Assembly (NCBI GenBank): GCA_964019695.1
Contig: OZ026521.1
Coordinates: 34,225,774-34,289,773 of the forward strand
Length of the DNA: 64,000 bases
Source: Loripinus fragilis
Taxonomy: Eukaryota > Mollusca > Bivalvia > Lucinida > Lucinidae
Direction: 5' to 3'
The stretch's first letter is position 1, and each line of letters opens with the position of its first letter. Positions 42,021 through 53,792 of this stretch are shown here, one piece after another. The translations under genes and the position numbers were made by a program. Below the pieces are notes generated by a model, which saw only the letters and a list, made by a program, of their open reading frames with translations, did no database searches and was not told the DNA's origin.

Positions 42021-42208
42021 TAAACAACACATTAAGTATGCAATGTGGGTTTAGCCTATGTGCTTATTAGGTTGAGTATGGTAAATGAGTATTTGTAAGA
42101 TGTTCAAAGCAATCATTGAAAGAGGTTAGTGAAATGTAAAGACAATATAAATGTGATACTTTGCTTGTTAAGCTTATGAGCTTGCTGGTGGCATCTGCTT
42201 TGGCCTTA

Positions 42209-42388
42209 CAGCAAAACCTGTGTAAAACAGCCACTCAAGAACAGACAAAACAAAAATCTTAATGACAAATGGTAGCTTAATGAAGGTTGAAAGTAATGCA
42301 GGGTGCTCCTCTTGGATAAGCGATAATCGGTTTTGAAAACCAAGTTTTGGTCTTCTTTATGAGTGGCCACTTAAGACAGGTTGTACTG
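42209..42388. mobile_element. TA palindrome MITE
   Basis: CAGCAAAACCTGTGTAAAA ... TTAAGACAGGTTGTACTG with TA at 42207-42208 and 42389-42390; shortened centre. Confidence 0.7.
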
Positions 42389-43170
42389 TAAAAGGACAGT
42401 ATAAATGTGATACTCTGCTTGTTAAGCTTGTGAGCATGTTGGTGGCATCTGTTTTGGCCATGTTATGCAGTGTTCGCACAGGATCATATTCAAATAGTGA
42501 GTGCCCGTTTAGCTTGGGATCTGTTTCGGCCATATGTTATACAGGAGTGTTGATCCTTTTAGCATTGCGTCAGCGTGACTGTATCTGATATCTCTACAAC
42601 CAGTTGTTGGATTTGAACCAAATTTGCCTGGCTATAACACTGGGACACTGTGTAGAGGAAACAGTGTCATCTGGGCCTTTTCTGCAATCCTATGGGATAA
42701 TTATAACAATTTCATGAGCTGGGTGGATTGTATATTAGAATTCTGTTGAAGTAGTTTTGTATATTTTTATTGTTAAAATTTTTGTTCAGTATGAAATACT
42801 AATCATATAGGTAGCAACATCATTGTGTATATAATTCTTTGAATATTTATTTTTATCTTTTTTTAAATTGAATACTTGTGCTAATTTTATAATTGTCCAG
42901 TGCTGTAGACTACAAAAAAGAGCTTTTTTGTATGTTTTTGATACGGTTAGTTTTCTTAAATTTTGAACACTTCATTCTGTTCTCAAAACTTTAGTTGAAG
43001 TAATATGAGTTTTTCGAGCAGGTAAATGCTTATCTGAACTCCAAACAGTGAAGATCCTGATCAGACTGCTCCTTCAGGAACAGTCTGATCTGGGTCTTCA
43101 CTGTTGGACTGGAACTTTTTGTCAGGATGGATTTGAAAGACGCTTTGGCCATTTTATTGTGAAATTACCA

Positions 43171-43176
43171 AATAAA
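43171..43176 (+). promoter_or_regulatory. Candidate PCF11 polyadenylation signal (AATAAA)
   Basis: First canonical AATAAA seen after the PCF11 stop, followed within 15-80 nt by T/GT-rich sequence (ttttatgttag, agttggggagtttc). This is a candidate only. Confidence 0.35.
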
Positions 43177-43192
43177 CAACAGATTTTATGTT

Positions 43193-43254
43193 AGAGGATC
43201 TTCTCAAGTTGGGGAGTTTCATTTAGAGAGGATCTTCTCAAGTTGGGGAGTTTC
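43193..43254 (+). repeat. 28-bp direct duplication
   Basis: The unit agaggatcttctcaagttgg plus ggagtttc occurs at 43193-43220 and 43227-43254. Confidence 0.9.
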
Positions 43255-43447
43255 TTTTTGTTCATTACAGAATCATTTGATTTGTTATAGCTATAGAACT
43301 TGCTTTGCTGGTCGGATTATATTTATATTTAAAGCAGGAACCAGTTCACGGCCCCTGTCGGCATATAGGCTGGTCAATGGACAGCATGTCATAGGGTACA
43401 TTCATAAGATACATTATTTATCATTAAATGCAATATTTTTTGATATA

Positions 43448-43534
43448 CGGGAGATTCATAACGCTTTTTTCACAATGCTCATTTCACTTTCGGGAGATTC
43501 ATAACGCTTTTTTCACAAATGCTCATTTCACTTT
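43448..43534 (+). repeat. 43-bp direct duplication
   Basis: The unit starting cgggagattcataacgc occurs at 43448-43490 and 43491-43534, with one extra A in the second. Confidence 0.9.
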
Positions 43535-43563
43535 CATTCTCATTTCACAGTCATATTGTTTTA

Positions 43564-43738
43564 TTAAAACTCTTTGCATACTGGGTAGGTTTTTTTTGTT
43601 GTCTGCTGATTTTTTTTTCAATATTTACGTTTTCCAAAAATGTTTCAGGAACACTGTCAGAGTGTCCAATTGTTCAAAGTGTTTGCAAAGGTTTTCACCA
43701 GATGACAGAAGTAGTCCATAGTAGGCAGAGAGTTTTAA
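43564..43738. mobile_element. TTAA MITE, family E
   Basis: TTAA 43564-43567, aactctttgcatactgg, a shortened core with gtccaattgttcaaagtg, ttttcaccagatgacag, gtaggcagagagt, TTAA 43735-43738. Confidence 0.6.
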
Positions 43739-44214
43739 ATGTGATGTTATTCATGGATGCTGATTTCTTTTTCATTCTTGTTTCCGAGTTATGCTGTTTT
43801 GTTTAAATGCAATGCTAACCATGTATGCACAAGGTTAAACATATTGTGATTTTGCGGTCAACCATTATTTATTTTTACAACCCTTTGAGGAGAGGAAACC
43901 CCTGAATGGGTACTGTGGCAAATAGTGAAGACCCAGATGAGATGCAGCATTTCATCTGGTTCTGCACTGCTTGCTTAGACAAAATCGATCTCAAGAGAAA
44001 GAAATACAATATTTTTTTTTTGAAAATAATAACCTGTGACCCCTCAATATATACAATGGACCATCCTGACGTTATTGCATGTAGCTTTAGAAGACAACAC
44101 CCATTCAAACAAGTTATATTTGTAAAATTTGAAAAAAAAGTTGACTACAGAAACACCATATGCTGCACCCATGGTATCATATCTACTGTAAAGTGTTAAT
44201 ACATTTAACTCTTT

Positions 44215-44509
44215 CCTTGCTAGTGGCAACTTTTGTCATCTGCTGATAACCTTTGCACCCAGTGATGACTCAAGAGCGGCCTTGATATCAACCAGTCTGA
44301 TAAGTCTTCTCTGGGTGCACAAAGAATGCTTGGGTCCTTAGTTACCCATCTAATAAATAGCAAAGACACTGATCAGACTGGGCAGATGCCCAGTCTGATC
44401 TGAGTCTTGGCTGGGCATTCTGTCAGTCCTAATCTGGGTCCAAAACTCAACCTGTTTGCAAAGGTCATCAACAGATGACAAAAGTCGCCGCTAGCAAGGA
44501 AAGAGTTAA
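44215..44509. mobile_element. TTAA MITE, family E, symmetrical form
   Basis: TTAACTCTTTCCTTGCTAG (44215 on) and CTAGCAAGGAAAGAGTTAA (to 44509) are exact mirror ends. Two internal palindromes lie inside (about 44254-44325, and 44365-44410 with gatcagactgggcagatg). Confidence 0.75.
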
Positions 44510-44708
44510 TACAATTACAGTACTTTTATCTGGGTTTGTTAGAGTAGAAAATAAAAGCTGTGCTTTTTAATATGGCTGTCAGTTTTGTTCATCAATCAAA
44601 ACTGATGTGGAATAAATTCATGTATGTCTCATTTTTATATTGCAAAACTTTTGCAGTTAAAAGAATAAAAAAAAAAAAATGAAATGTATCATAGTGTTTT
44701 TGTTAATA

Positions 44709-45186
44709 CAGTCAACCCTCTGTATAACGACACTGTTTGTTCCAAGCTATCTTTGATGTTACAGTGAATTTGCTGTTATAAAGAAATTCTGACCATAACC
44801 AGATTTCCACATAATAATCATTTGGTAAAAGAAAATATTATACAAATGAATTAAAATGCTATTATTCCAAATGTATACATCAGTTCAATTTCATATTGCA
44901 TCAAAATGCACAAAGCTTCCCACTTATCAAGTGAGACTGAAACCTGTTCATGCAAAAAGACCTTGTTCTGATGACAAAATTGTCTGACACATGGTAACAA
45001 TTCTGTTATAATGAATTTATTTTTAAAAGAATTGTATATCTGTTCCCAGAAGTTACTGTCGGTGTTGTTAAGTGAATATTCTGTTATAAAGAGGGAATTT
45101 TAACGGAAACAGATCCGTTCCCAGCAATTTTTTGTCGGATATTGAATATCTGTTATAACGAGTGACGTTATAAAGAGTTTTGACTG
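44709..45186. mobile_element. Tc1/pogo-type MITE (CAGTCAA termini)
   Basis: CAGTCAACCCTCTGTATAACG ends pair with the right end GTTATAAAGAGTTTTGACTG, with TA at 44707-44708 and 45187-45188. Internal inverted pieces repeat 'ctgttataa'. It is 478 bp with no open frame. Confidence 0.75.
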
Positions 45187-45311
45187 TAGCACACTTTGAG
45201 CATAAAGCTCAGTGTATGCTCCTCCCATCCCTAGTGGCAATGGCTACTTCAAGATGTAAGCACACATAAATAAGAGGAGCCTTGGATTGCTTACCGGAGT
45301 CCTGGCTGGAC

Positions 45312-45717
45312 CAGGGTTCGCACAGGATTGAAAAGTACTTGAATATAAAGGAGTCTCTTGAAAAGTCCTTGAAAAGAAATTTGCCTTGTAAAGTACTTGA
45401 AAAACACTCAAAGGCCTTGAAAAGTCCTTGAATTTTACCATTTGCAAGAACACTGTTTCTTGGAGGCTAAAATCAGTATAAAATTGTGGTGCCTTTATTT
45501 GGTGCAGCATATGCTGCACCAAATAAGGCACCATAATTTTACACTGATTTTCTAAACTTAATATCTTTAGTAGTGGACTCTAGCATTTCAGAGGTAGAAT
45601 TTTAACGTGTAAATCAGTATTTTTCATAAGTTTCAGTCCTTGAAAACAGTAGAAAAGTCTTTTAGAAGTCCTCGAAAAGTCCTTGAATTTTACACGAACT
45701 TGCCTGTATGAACCCTG
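45312..45717. mobile_element. CAGGG element (CAGGGTTCGCACAGG termini)
   Basis: CAGGGTTCGCACAGG ... CCTGTATGAACCCTG with 5-bp duplication tggac at 45307-45311 and 45718-45722. The interior is rich in aagtccttgaa units and a tggtgcagcatatgctgcac palindrome. Confidence 0.78.
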
Positions 45718-45989
45718 TGGACCCAACCAGAACTTCATTGCACTGAGCCTTCTATAATCGCCCTTCCATCGTCTTATCATGACTGAAATACTGCTAAAAA
45801 GGACATAAAACACCAAGCCATCCATATCCATATCTTTGGTTGTTGAGAGGAAGTCAGTTGAACCATTTCCCCATTACAGAAATTTCATGCTTTGCAGCAG
45901 ACAATAAGAAAATGAAGTGAATCCTTCAAACATGAAATCCAAGGTTCAAACTATTGACCTTCAACTATGACCTTGTTTTTTTTTTTTTT

Positions 45990-46185
45990 TTTGTTTGATT
46001 TGATTCTTTACATCCCATCAACAATCTTTCAGTTAAACAGGGACGGGTCTTCCTGGGTTGAACCAGTACTAAGCTAGGATAAATGTGTCTTGCTCAAGGA
46101 CCACAACGCAGTGACGCCGGTGAGGCTCGAACCCGCGGCCCTTCGGTCTCAAGTCAAGCACTCTACCACTGAGCCACTGGGTTGG
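45990..46185 (-). mobile_element. SINE-1 (antisense)
   Basis: Minus strand: cagtggctcagtggtagagt, gggttcgagcctcaccgg, tggttcaacccaggaagacc; the A-rich tail appears as poly-T before 45990. Confidence 0.82.
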
Positions 46186-46312
46186 TATGGCTGAAGCATA
46201 CCTTTTGCATACAGACTATAGTATAGACATTTTAATAAAGATAAAAGATAATCCTTCCAAGCATATAGGTTATATGGAGCTAACAGGAAATCAAAGGTTC
46301 AAACTCGTGACC

Positions 46313-46530
46313 TTAACCCATTTAAGGAGAATGGAATTTCCCATTCTTATCAATTGGACCAGTCCATTTCTGTTTTAAGGGATGTTGGGTGATATTTACA
46401 ACTTTATTCAAATTTTAATAGAACATTCTGTAAGCAAACAGTGGAGAACCTGATCAGACACAGCATTTTGCGGCATCCGATCTGGTTATGCACTGTTTGC
46501 CAATGTCCCATAAAAAAGACGCCAGGTTTA
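46313..46530. mobile_element. TTAA MITE, family F, right end lost
   Basis: TTAA 46313-46316 then CCCATTTAAGGAGAATGG; core gcaaacagtggagaacctg / gatctggttatgcactgttt; ends near gacgccaggtttac without GGGTTAA. Confidence 0.65.
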
Positions 46531-47000
46531 CCTGTTGGATTTCTTTTACTCCGATATTCAGTTTTATTTACTGTTGAGTCCTTATCTTTGCTTTATCTCA
46601 TTTTTATATCTTGATTTATATGTTCTGAGAGATGATGCATTGATAAGTTAGGGGTCTTTCATGTAAATAAAATATCTATGTGTCTTGATCCACATCTGAA
46701 TTAAATGTGAGGTTGGCGCCTTGAAACCGGTTTAAGCCCTTCAGTAAAATGTTTTACCAACCATTCCAAGGTGGTACTTCTTTTGTGGATCTTTTATGAA
46801 CCTTTAAGTTTTTCTGTCTTGGTGTTTGTTATGCCTTTGTGTTTATTTGTGCCTTGTGGTTACCTGCTGGGAAAGGGGTGACCTTTTGGCTCTCATTTGT
46901 GGTGTATAACTGTGAGTTTGTCACTTTCCCATTGGTATCCTGGGTCATGTGTGGTACTTGATTGTATCTATTCCTGATCTTTGCACCCTTAATTACGTAA
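46531..47000. other. Intergenic stretch without recognised features
   Basis: T-rich sequence with no gene, repeat family or palindrome that I can recognise. Confidence 0.5.
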
Positions 47001-48040
47001 ATGGGTTAATTTGTGACCTAGATCTGCCAATGAATGGAATGTTTCCCCAAAATTTTATGAAGATCATTCCAGGAGTAAAGGTGGTGTGGAGCTGAAATAG
47101 AAGTAATGGCTCAAAACTTGTGACTTTGAACTTGAGTAGCCATGGTTGAATTATGGGCTCTGCACATGATCTCACTGAGGCAATTATTTGACCAAAGTTA
47201 AATGAAAATCATTCCAGGGGTAAAAGAGATATCTAGCAGACATGAAAGTTAAGGCTCACTCATTCCCATGACTTGATTTTGTTTGATTTGATTCTTTACA
47301 TCCCAGTCAACAATTTTTCAGTTATGTCGGGATGGGTCTTCCTGTGTTGAACCAGTACTAAGCTAGGATAAATGATTTGCTCAAGGACACAACACAGTGA
47401 CTCCGGTGATGCTCGAACCCGCGGCCCCTCAGTCTCGAGTCAAGCACTCTACCACTGAGCCACTGTACTCCCCATTCCCATGACCTTCAACTGTGACCTT
47501 GAGTTGGTTGCTATTGGTTCTGCACACTGTCTCACTGAGGTGAACATATCAATTTTTAATGAAATTCCTTCCATGGGTAAAGGAGATATGAATCAGACAT
47601 AAAATTAAAGGCTCCAACTTGTGACCTTCAATTGTCACCTTGAGTCGGTATAGTTGATTTATGGATTCTGCACATCATCCCATTGAGGGGAACATTTGAC
47701 CAAAGTTTAATGAAAATCCTTCCAGGAGTACACAAAATTAAAAAATCCCCCAAAAAACCCACAACCTTTAATTGTGACCTTGAATCTGCATAGCTGAGTC
47801 ATGGGTTATGAACACAGTCTCAGTGATCAACATTTGAACAAAGTTTAATGAAAATCCTTCCAGGGGTAAAGCAGATATGGAGTGGACACAAAATTCAAGG
47901 CTAAATCCCATGAGCTTTAACTGTGACCTTGAATCTGCGTAGCTGATGGGTTCTGCACAACATCTCACCGAGATGAACATTTGACCAAAGCTTTATGAAA
48001 ATCATTCGAAGAGTGCAGAAGATATGGAGAGGACAAGAAA
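47000..48040. repeat. Tandem repeat, period about 150 bp
   Basis: accaaagtttaatgaaaatc or close variants recur near 47170, 47545, 47695, 47835 and 47980 with ttcaactgtgaccttgagt. Interrupted by a SINE at 47273-47472. Confidence 0.8.
47273..47472 (-). mobile_element. SINE-1 (antisense) inside the tandem repeat
   Basis: Perfect 12-bp duplication cattcccatgac at 47261-47272 and 47473-47484. Minus-strand head gagtacagtggctcagtgg, B box gggttcgagc. Confidence 0.88.
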
Positions 48041-48275
48041 ATGTTATGGACAGACTGACGGACGTATGAAAGACATTCCTACAATCTCCTCTCCACTTCG
48101 TGGTGAGAGATAGACAATCTTCAGGTACAGATATACATCATTGTATAAAAATGACCTGCAACCCCTGAAATACAAAATGGACAATTCCATCATACTTATT
48201 GTATAAATATTTAAGGGGTAATCCATCAGAATGAAAAGGGTTAAATGAATCAGTGGCAGGGAACATAATAGGGCA

Positions 48276-48627
48276 CAGGGCTCATACAGGCAAGTTTGAG
48301 TAAAATTCAAGGACTTCTCAAGACTATCCTACAGTTTTCAACGACTAAAATTTTAGGAAAAATCCTGATTTAAGTGTTAAAATTCTACTTCAAAAATGCT
48401 AGACTAAGATAATGGAGAAATGAGTACTAGAAAAGTAGTATAAAATTGTTGTGCCTTTATTTGGTGCAGCATTTGCAATTTTATACGGATGTAGATGTCT
48501 ATCAACAGTGTTAAGTCCTACAGAAAGTAGAAGAATTCAAGGACTTTTCAAGGCATTTGAGTGATTTTCCAGTACTTTTCAAGTCATGTTAAATTTTCAA
48601 GTACTTTTCAAGCCTGTGCGAACCCTG
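48276..48627. mobile_element. CAGGG element, opposite orientation to 45312
   Basis: CAGGGCTCATACAGGCAAG ... CCTGTGCGAACCCTG; 5-bp duplication gggca at 48271-48275 and 48628-48632. Confidence 0.8.
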
Positions 48628-48914
48628 GGGCAGAAGAGAGTGAATCTATGAAAACAAACACCGGCTGGTCTTTGCCACTGATTAGACTGATTCGATCTCT
48701 ATCACTGTTGACATTATGTCGGTCCTGGTCTGGGTACAAACTGTTTGCAAAGGTTATCATACAAAACAAAACAACAAAATATCTTTTGAACTTTATTTTT
48801 CCATTTCCATGTATTATATACAATGATTCATAAATACTCCATGTAATAACAAGAAATTATAAATAAGACCTTGTCACAAAATAATGTACTTTCTGTCCTC
48901 CATTATGTCATTTT

Positions 48915-49141
48915 TTAACCCTTAGCTCTTTGCATGCTTGGTAATTTTTAAAGCTTTTGTCGTCTGCTGACTTTTTCAAAATTAACTTTTTCAAAAAAAG
49001 TATTTCAGTAACACTATCAGAGTGTCAAACAGTTTGGATCCAGATCAGGAATGAAATTCTGTTGGTCCGGATGTGGGTCCAAACTGTTTGCAAAGGTTAT
49101 CAGCAGACGATAAAATTCACCGCTTGAAAGGAAACAGTTAA
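48915..49141. mobile_element. TTAA MITE, family E
   Basis: TTAA 48915-48918; gctctttgcatgcttgg; core caaacagtttggatccagat / cggatgtgggtccaaactg; TTAA 49138-49141. Confidence 0.68.
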
Positions 49142-49197
49142 AGCACCAACCATGATTTTTAATGACTCCAAATTTGTGATATATATTCATAACAGAT

Positions 49198-49396
49198 TCG
49201 GGAGCATAGTGGTAGAGTGCTTGACTCGAGACTGAGAGGCCCCGGGTTCGAGCCTCACCGGCGTCACTGCGTTGTGGTCCTTGAGCAAGACACATTTATC
49301 CTAGCTTAGTACTGGTTCAACCCAGGAAGACCCGTCCCTGTTTAACTGAACGATTGTTGATGGGACGTAAAGAATCAAATCAAACAAACAAACAAA
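49198..49396 (+). mobile_element. SINE-1 with perfect TSD
   Basis: 11-bp duplication tcataacagat at 49187-49197 and 49397-49407. The head gggagcatagtggtagagtg lacks part of the A box; gggttcgagcctcaccgg is intact; tail of caaa units. Confidence 0.88.
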
Positions 49397-49625
49397 TCAT
49401 AACAGATAAGACTTGCTGTTTCATGTGAATAATGTGCTGTCACATTCTATCAAGCCTTATTTGAAATGTTTCATAAAGTCTCAAAATCCTGAATACAGAA
49501 ATGAACCTGAAAACTTTCACCCAAGCAAATGAAGCCAACATATCACCTATTGTGGTATGAGGATCTTTTTACAATGAGGCACATCATATGAGCCATGTCA
49601 GAAGAAAGTCTGTCTAAAAGGTTTA

Positions 49626-49829
49626 CAGTAAAACCTGTGTAAAACGTCCACTCTCAAAAAGACCACAAATTGTTTTCAAGACCAATTATCGCTTAATGCA
49701 GGTCAAAAGTATTGCAGAATGCTCCAAGGGGAGTATTCTGCAACACTTAGACCTTCATTAAGCTACCATTTGTGATTAAGACCTTTGTTTTGTCTATTTT
49801 TGAGTGGCCGTTTTACGCAGGTTTTACTG
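49626..49829. mobile_element. TA palindrome MITE
   Basis: CAGTAAAACCTGTGTAAAA ... TTTTACGCAGGTTTTACTG; centre gctccaaggggagtattc. Confidence 0.75.
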
Positions 49830-49904
49830 TTCAAGCAGGTTGTCGAATGAGACTGCTAAGCTACAGACAGAGATCCACAGTAATCTTGAAAATGTTGACA
49901 AAGC

Positions 49905-50060
49905 AAGATAGTGTGTGTGTGTGTTTAACATCCCACCAACAGCTAAGGTCATATGGAGACAGGGTCACAGCTAAGTCTTATCAGACAGACTGGTGAAGCC
50001 GGGGATGAAACCGGCGACCCCTGGTTTACAAGGATTGTGGTTTATCCAATACTTAACAGT
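49905..50060 (-). mobile_element. SINE-like fragment with GT microsatellite
   Basis: (gt)n at 49911-49925, then tttaacatcccaccaacagc and gatgaaaccggcgaccc, which reads as a tRNA-like B-box region on the minus strand. The body is unlike SINE-1. Confidence 0.45.
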
Positions 50061-50165
50061 GGCTCCTGTAACAAGACAGCTTAGATATTAAACAATCTAA
50101 GATCAGTGAACAACTGTAGTGCTGATCAGACTGCACATACACACCTTGATTCACACCATGGATGT

Positions 50166-50379
50166 GTTGGAGCACAGTGGCTCAGTGGCAGATGCTTGAC
50201 TCGAGACAGAGGGGCCGCAGGTTTGAGCCTCACAGGGGTCACTGGGCTGTGGTCCTTAAGCAAGACATATTTACGCTAGCTTAGTACTGGTTCAACCTAG
50301 GAAGACCCGTCCCTGTTTAAGTGAAAGATTCTTGATGGGACGTAAAGAATCAAATCAAATCAAAGAAACAAACAAACAA
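50166..50379 (+). mobile_element. SINE-1
   Basis: Duplication acaccatggatgt (50153-50165) / acaccttggatgt (50380-50392), one mismatch. Head ggagcacagtggctcagtgg, B box aggtttgagcctcac. Confidence 0.85.
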
Positions 50380-50570
50380 ACACCTTGGATGTTCTCATAA
50401 TACAAATACCGGTTATCTCATGACCTCGCTCATATATACATGTACATTCAATTTCCATAACATTCATATAATTCATCACAAAAAAGAAATTCATAACTAA
50501 CAAAAATATAACATGTACATATAAAAAGAAACAACAATGAGACTTGATTAAGCACATTAATGAGCCGCGA

Positions 50571-50799
50571 CGCGAGATTTCCATTCATGTGGTATGTGAG
50601 ACCAGCAAAGGCTCAGATCAGCCTGTGCATATGTGCAGACTAATCAGAGCCTTTGCTAATCGCTTGAATACTTTATGACTTTCAAGCTACTGATTGAACA
50701 TCATTTGGAGTTTCTAAGGTTTGAAGGAAGCTGCACAGGCTCGTCTGAGTTTACACTTGTCAAAATGCCACATTGTTGGAAATAACATGTCACGGCTCA
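50571..50799. mobile_element. TGAGCC MITE with TIRs
   Basis: TGAGCCGCGACGCGAGATTT ... AACATGTCACGGCTCA; core ggctcagatcagcctgtgc / gcagactaatcagagcc. Reverse orientation to the copy at 28328. Confidence 0.72.
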
Positions 50800-50889
50800 T
50801 TTGAGAAAAACACACAAATTTTCCCCACCTTTGTATGGTCATCAACTTGCATCATTGAGCTGGATTCATCTTGCAATACAATAAGCCAG

Positions 50890-51066
50890 ATTTCCATGCT
50901 TGTGTTGTCTTATGCTGACTTTTTTTCAAAATTAACTTTCAAAAAAATTATTTCAGGAACACTAACAGAGTGCCAAATGGTTTGGATCCAGATCAGGACC
51001 TGGTTCCAAACTGTTTTCAAAGCTCATCAGCAGATGACTTAAGCTGCAGCTAGCAAGGAGAGAGTT
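50890..51066. mobile_element. TTAA MITE, family E (ends decayed)
   Basis: ttatgctgactttttttc, ccaaatggtttggatccaga / ctggttccaaactgtttt, agctagcaaggagagagtta. Confidence 0.6.
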
Positions 51067-51297
51067 ACCTTTATCATATTCATATTGCACACTTCCCATG
51101 TCTGTAGCACTTTGTAGCTTTCTTCCACATATGGGCCCTTCAAAAATATTTTTAAAGATTTTGAGAATAGAGCACAGTCTCTTTATAAAATAATGTTGGG
51201 GGTCCATAAGAATGGATTGTGTTATAATTGAATCATGTTATAAAGGGACAATTTTAAAAAGGAATTATAGGAAAATTACGATTTTATGGTAATTTTC

Positions 51298-51499
51298 CAG
51301 GGAGCGCAGTGGCTAGGTGGTTGAGTGCTTGACTCGAGACTGAGGGCCGTGAGTTTGAGCCTCACCGGCGTCACTGCATTGTGTCCTTGAGCAAGAACAT
51401 TAATCCTAGCTTAGCACTGGTTCAACCCAGGAAGACCCGTCCCTTTATAATTGAAAGATTGTTGATGGGACTTAAAGAATCAAATCAAACAAAAACAAA
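51298..51499 (+). mobile_element. SINE-1
   Basis: 9-bp duplication gtaattttc at 51289-51297 and 51500-51508. Head agggagcgcagtggctagg, gtgagtttgagcctcaccgg. Confidence 0.82.
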
Positions 51500-51742
51500 G
51501 TAATTTTCTAATAATTCTTTTGTAAAATCAATAGTAAAATATTTTGGAGCAAAAATATGGCTATGTTATATCCAAATCCCTGTTATGATGAGGTGTGTTA
51601 TAAAGGAACTGCACTGTATATCTTACAAGGTAAGATTGTTAACTGATAATGGAACTTAATTGAAAATGAAAGAACCAAAATATCCATGAAAAGCCTTGGC
51701 TTAGTTTGATATAAATGATCAGCCTTGGGTTTCATCTAAATA

Positions 51743-51911
51743 CAGCAAAAGTCACAAAAAATACCCCAAAATACGTTTTCAAGACTGATAATCTCTTAAT
51801 GCAGGGCGAAAGTATTGCAGAATGCTCTCGTGACCTGCATTAAGCTACCACATGGTTTTAAGACCTTTGTTTTGTCTATTTTTGAGTGGCCGCTTTAGAC
51901 AGGTTTCACTG
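51743..51911. mobile_element. TA palindrome MITE, decayed
   Basis: CAGCAAAAGTCAC start, CAGGTTTCACTG end, TA on both sides (51741-51742, 51912-51913), reduced centre. Confidence 0.6.
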
Positions 51912-51913
51912 TA

Positions 51914-52522
51914 TATGTCATTTCATCACTACTCTTTACATCAAGCTGTAAAATGGACTTGTCTGAATATTAGGATACTGTATAAGCACACTGTGCTCAT
52001 TTTAAAATTCTCTTTATTAGTGTAGATTCAGATCAACCAGCTTCTGATAAGACCAGCTGATCAGGATCCATATTGTTTTCATCACACAATAAATTCATAT
52101 TAATACTGAAATTGCAGCAATGGATCATCATCATCATAATCAGATTTTTGATTAACGTGCAGGTGCAGGGGCATCATCCAAATCATTGGGCCCCTTTCCA
52201 GGTAACTGGCTAGCTGCACGCATAGCAGATCTCACACCTTATCTCCAGGCGCTCCTTTCTTGAGGTTCAACTGTCGTGAGCTTCCAATCACAGCAGTGTT
52301 TCTGTCAGTTTCTTCCATGTCAGCTTGGGCCTCCCTGCCCCTGCCTGCCTTCAATCTGTATATACATGCTGTTCTGATTGCATGGATTGGAAATTAGATT
52401 TTGTAGTGCTTACAACCCAAATACATGTAGTACTAAGTGTGAGCTTATGGGAGCATGAGAGCTTATTTGGTTACATACAGTACTGAACATTTAGTGAGGA
52501 GATGAGGGCTCAAGTATCCACT
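51914..52522. other. Intergenic stretch
   Basis: One TGATCAG palindrome at 52020-52078 (ccagcttctgataagaccag). The rest (52080-52520) shows no recognised feature apart from atcatcatcatcat-type low complexity. Confidence 0.5.
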
Positions 52523-52768
52523 TTAACCCTTTGTATACTAATGGATTCTTCCTTCTGCTTTGATACAATAAACTTGGGATGTTCCATTGTTTATGTTTAG
52601 GGGTGTCAGGTTATGATTAAAAAAACATTGTATTTTTGTCTGAATATCTTTTTTACCTTAACAAACAGTGTAGACCCTGATGAAATGCCGCATTATGCGG
52701 CATTTCATCTGGGTCTTCACTGTTTGTAAAAGTACCCATTTAGGGGTTTCCCTTATACAAAAGGTTAA
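52523..52768. mobile_element. TTAA MITE, family G
   Basis: TTAA 52523-52526 and 52765-52768; ends CCCTTTGTATACTAATGG ... CCCTTATACAAAAGG. Core aacagtgtagaccctgatga / catctgggtcttcactgttt with a perfect aatgccgcattatgcggcat centre. Confidence 0.78.
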
Positions 52769-53002
52769 ATAAGGTAGAACATGACATAACCTTTCATCAA
52801 CATCAGCACCGTACGCTATTATAATAGAAATATTCAGCATAAAGCTTTCATTAATAATTTAATCCACCAATCCCTCAAAATGAAAAAATGGACTACACCA
52901 ATGACATTACAACAATTAAAATGGGAGATTACATTCAGCATGAAAGGGTTTTACAACGCTTCAGCTTTTCTTTTTAAGATTATTGATTTAAATGCTTACA
53001 TC

Positions 53003-53180
53003 ATCGGTCCAGATAGGCAAAAGTTTTCAGCGTAATATTGTGAATATTTTCTTACACATCAGTTTTAACATTTGTTCTTGGTGCTCAAAAGAACCCTCTC
53101 ATTGAGATGGTTCTTTTGAGTACCCTCAACACATGTTTTGGTTGAGAAATAAAAATAACAATTTTTGATTACACACTCCG
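53003..53180. mobile_element. Hairpin MITE (hAT-type)
   Basis: atcggtccagataggcaaaa start; arms ttggtgctcaaaagaaccct / atggttcttttgagtaccct. Confidence 0.7.
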
Positions 53181-53225
53181 CCTGTTACATAAAATCCTTT
53201 CCTCAATGAAAACTCCTACAGTGTA

Positions 53226-53415
53226 CAGTAAAACCTGTCCTAAGCGGCCACTCAAAAATAGACAAAACAAAGATATTAATGACAAATTGTAGCTTAATGA
53301 AGGTCAAAAGTATTGCAGAATGCTCCAAGGCAATACTTTCGACCTGCATTAAGCGATAATTGGTCTCGGAACCCAATTTTTGGTCTTTTTTAGAGTGGCC
53401 GTTTTGAAAAGGGTT
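53226..53415. mobile_element. TA palindrome MITE, right end decayed
   Basis: TA 53224-53225, CAGTAAAACCTGTCCTAAG start; right end gagtggccgttttgaaaag. Confidence 0.68.
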
Positions 53416-53605
53416 TATGGGGAAGAGAGAGCTGGTTGCTTTGCTTAGTTTGTCTTCCTGGTGTCTCGTGGTTGTTTTGTGGCTCTTGCTCGCGGTGCCA
53501 TGGGTTTGTCTGCAGTTTGTGATTGTGGTATTTCCTGATCATACTCACTTACTATTTTTGCTGTAATTGAACTTCTGAAGTAAAACAATTTACAAAGAAA
53601 TGGTT

Positions 53606-53792
53606 TTAACCCTTAAAGTGCCACCCAAAATTTTGCAGCAGACAATACACTTTTGACCCTGCTTTATCAAGAAGCCAAATAAGCTGGCAGATGATTCACA
53701 TGAAATGTCAAGCCTTACTTTTCAGCGGAAATCTAGAAAGATTTCACAAAACTTGTTGTCTGCTGCTGTCAAGCTTGGGGCTTAAGGGTTAA
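53606..53792. mobile_element. TTAA MITE, family I
   Basis: TTAA 53606-53609 and 53789-53792; CCCTTAAAGTGCC ... GGGGCTTAAGGG; inner gcagcagacaa / ttgtctgctgc. Lacks the TGATCAG core present in the 24749 copy. Confidence 0.72.

Larger units (their letters stand above)
38320..43192 (+). other. PCF11: Probable PCF11 3' UTR and flank
   Basis: After the stop, 38320-39050 is free of recognised repeats and looks like unique UTR sequence. From 39055 on it holds several MITEs and SINE pieces. Reading through it, the first canonical AATAAA I found is at 43171, which would give an unusually long UTR of about 4.9 kb. A weaker ATTAAA near 39338 could be used instead. The real end cannot be fixed from sequence alone. 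Confidence 0.4.

Noticed and set aside
49198..49270. tRNA-like sequence with intact B box
   Set aside because: It is the head of a SINE-1 copy, flanked by a target-site duplication that covers the whole SINE.
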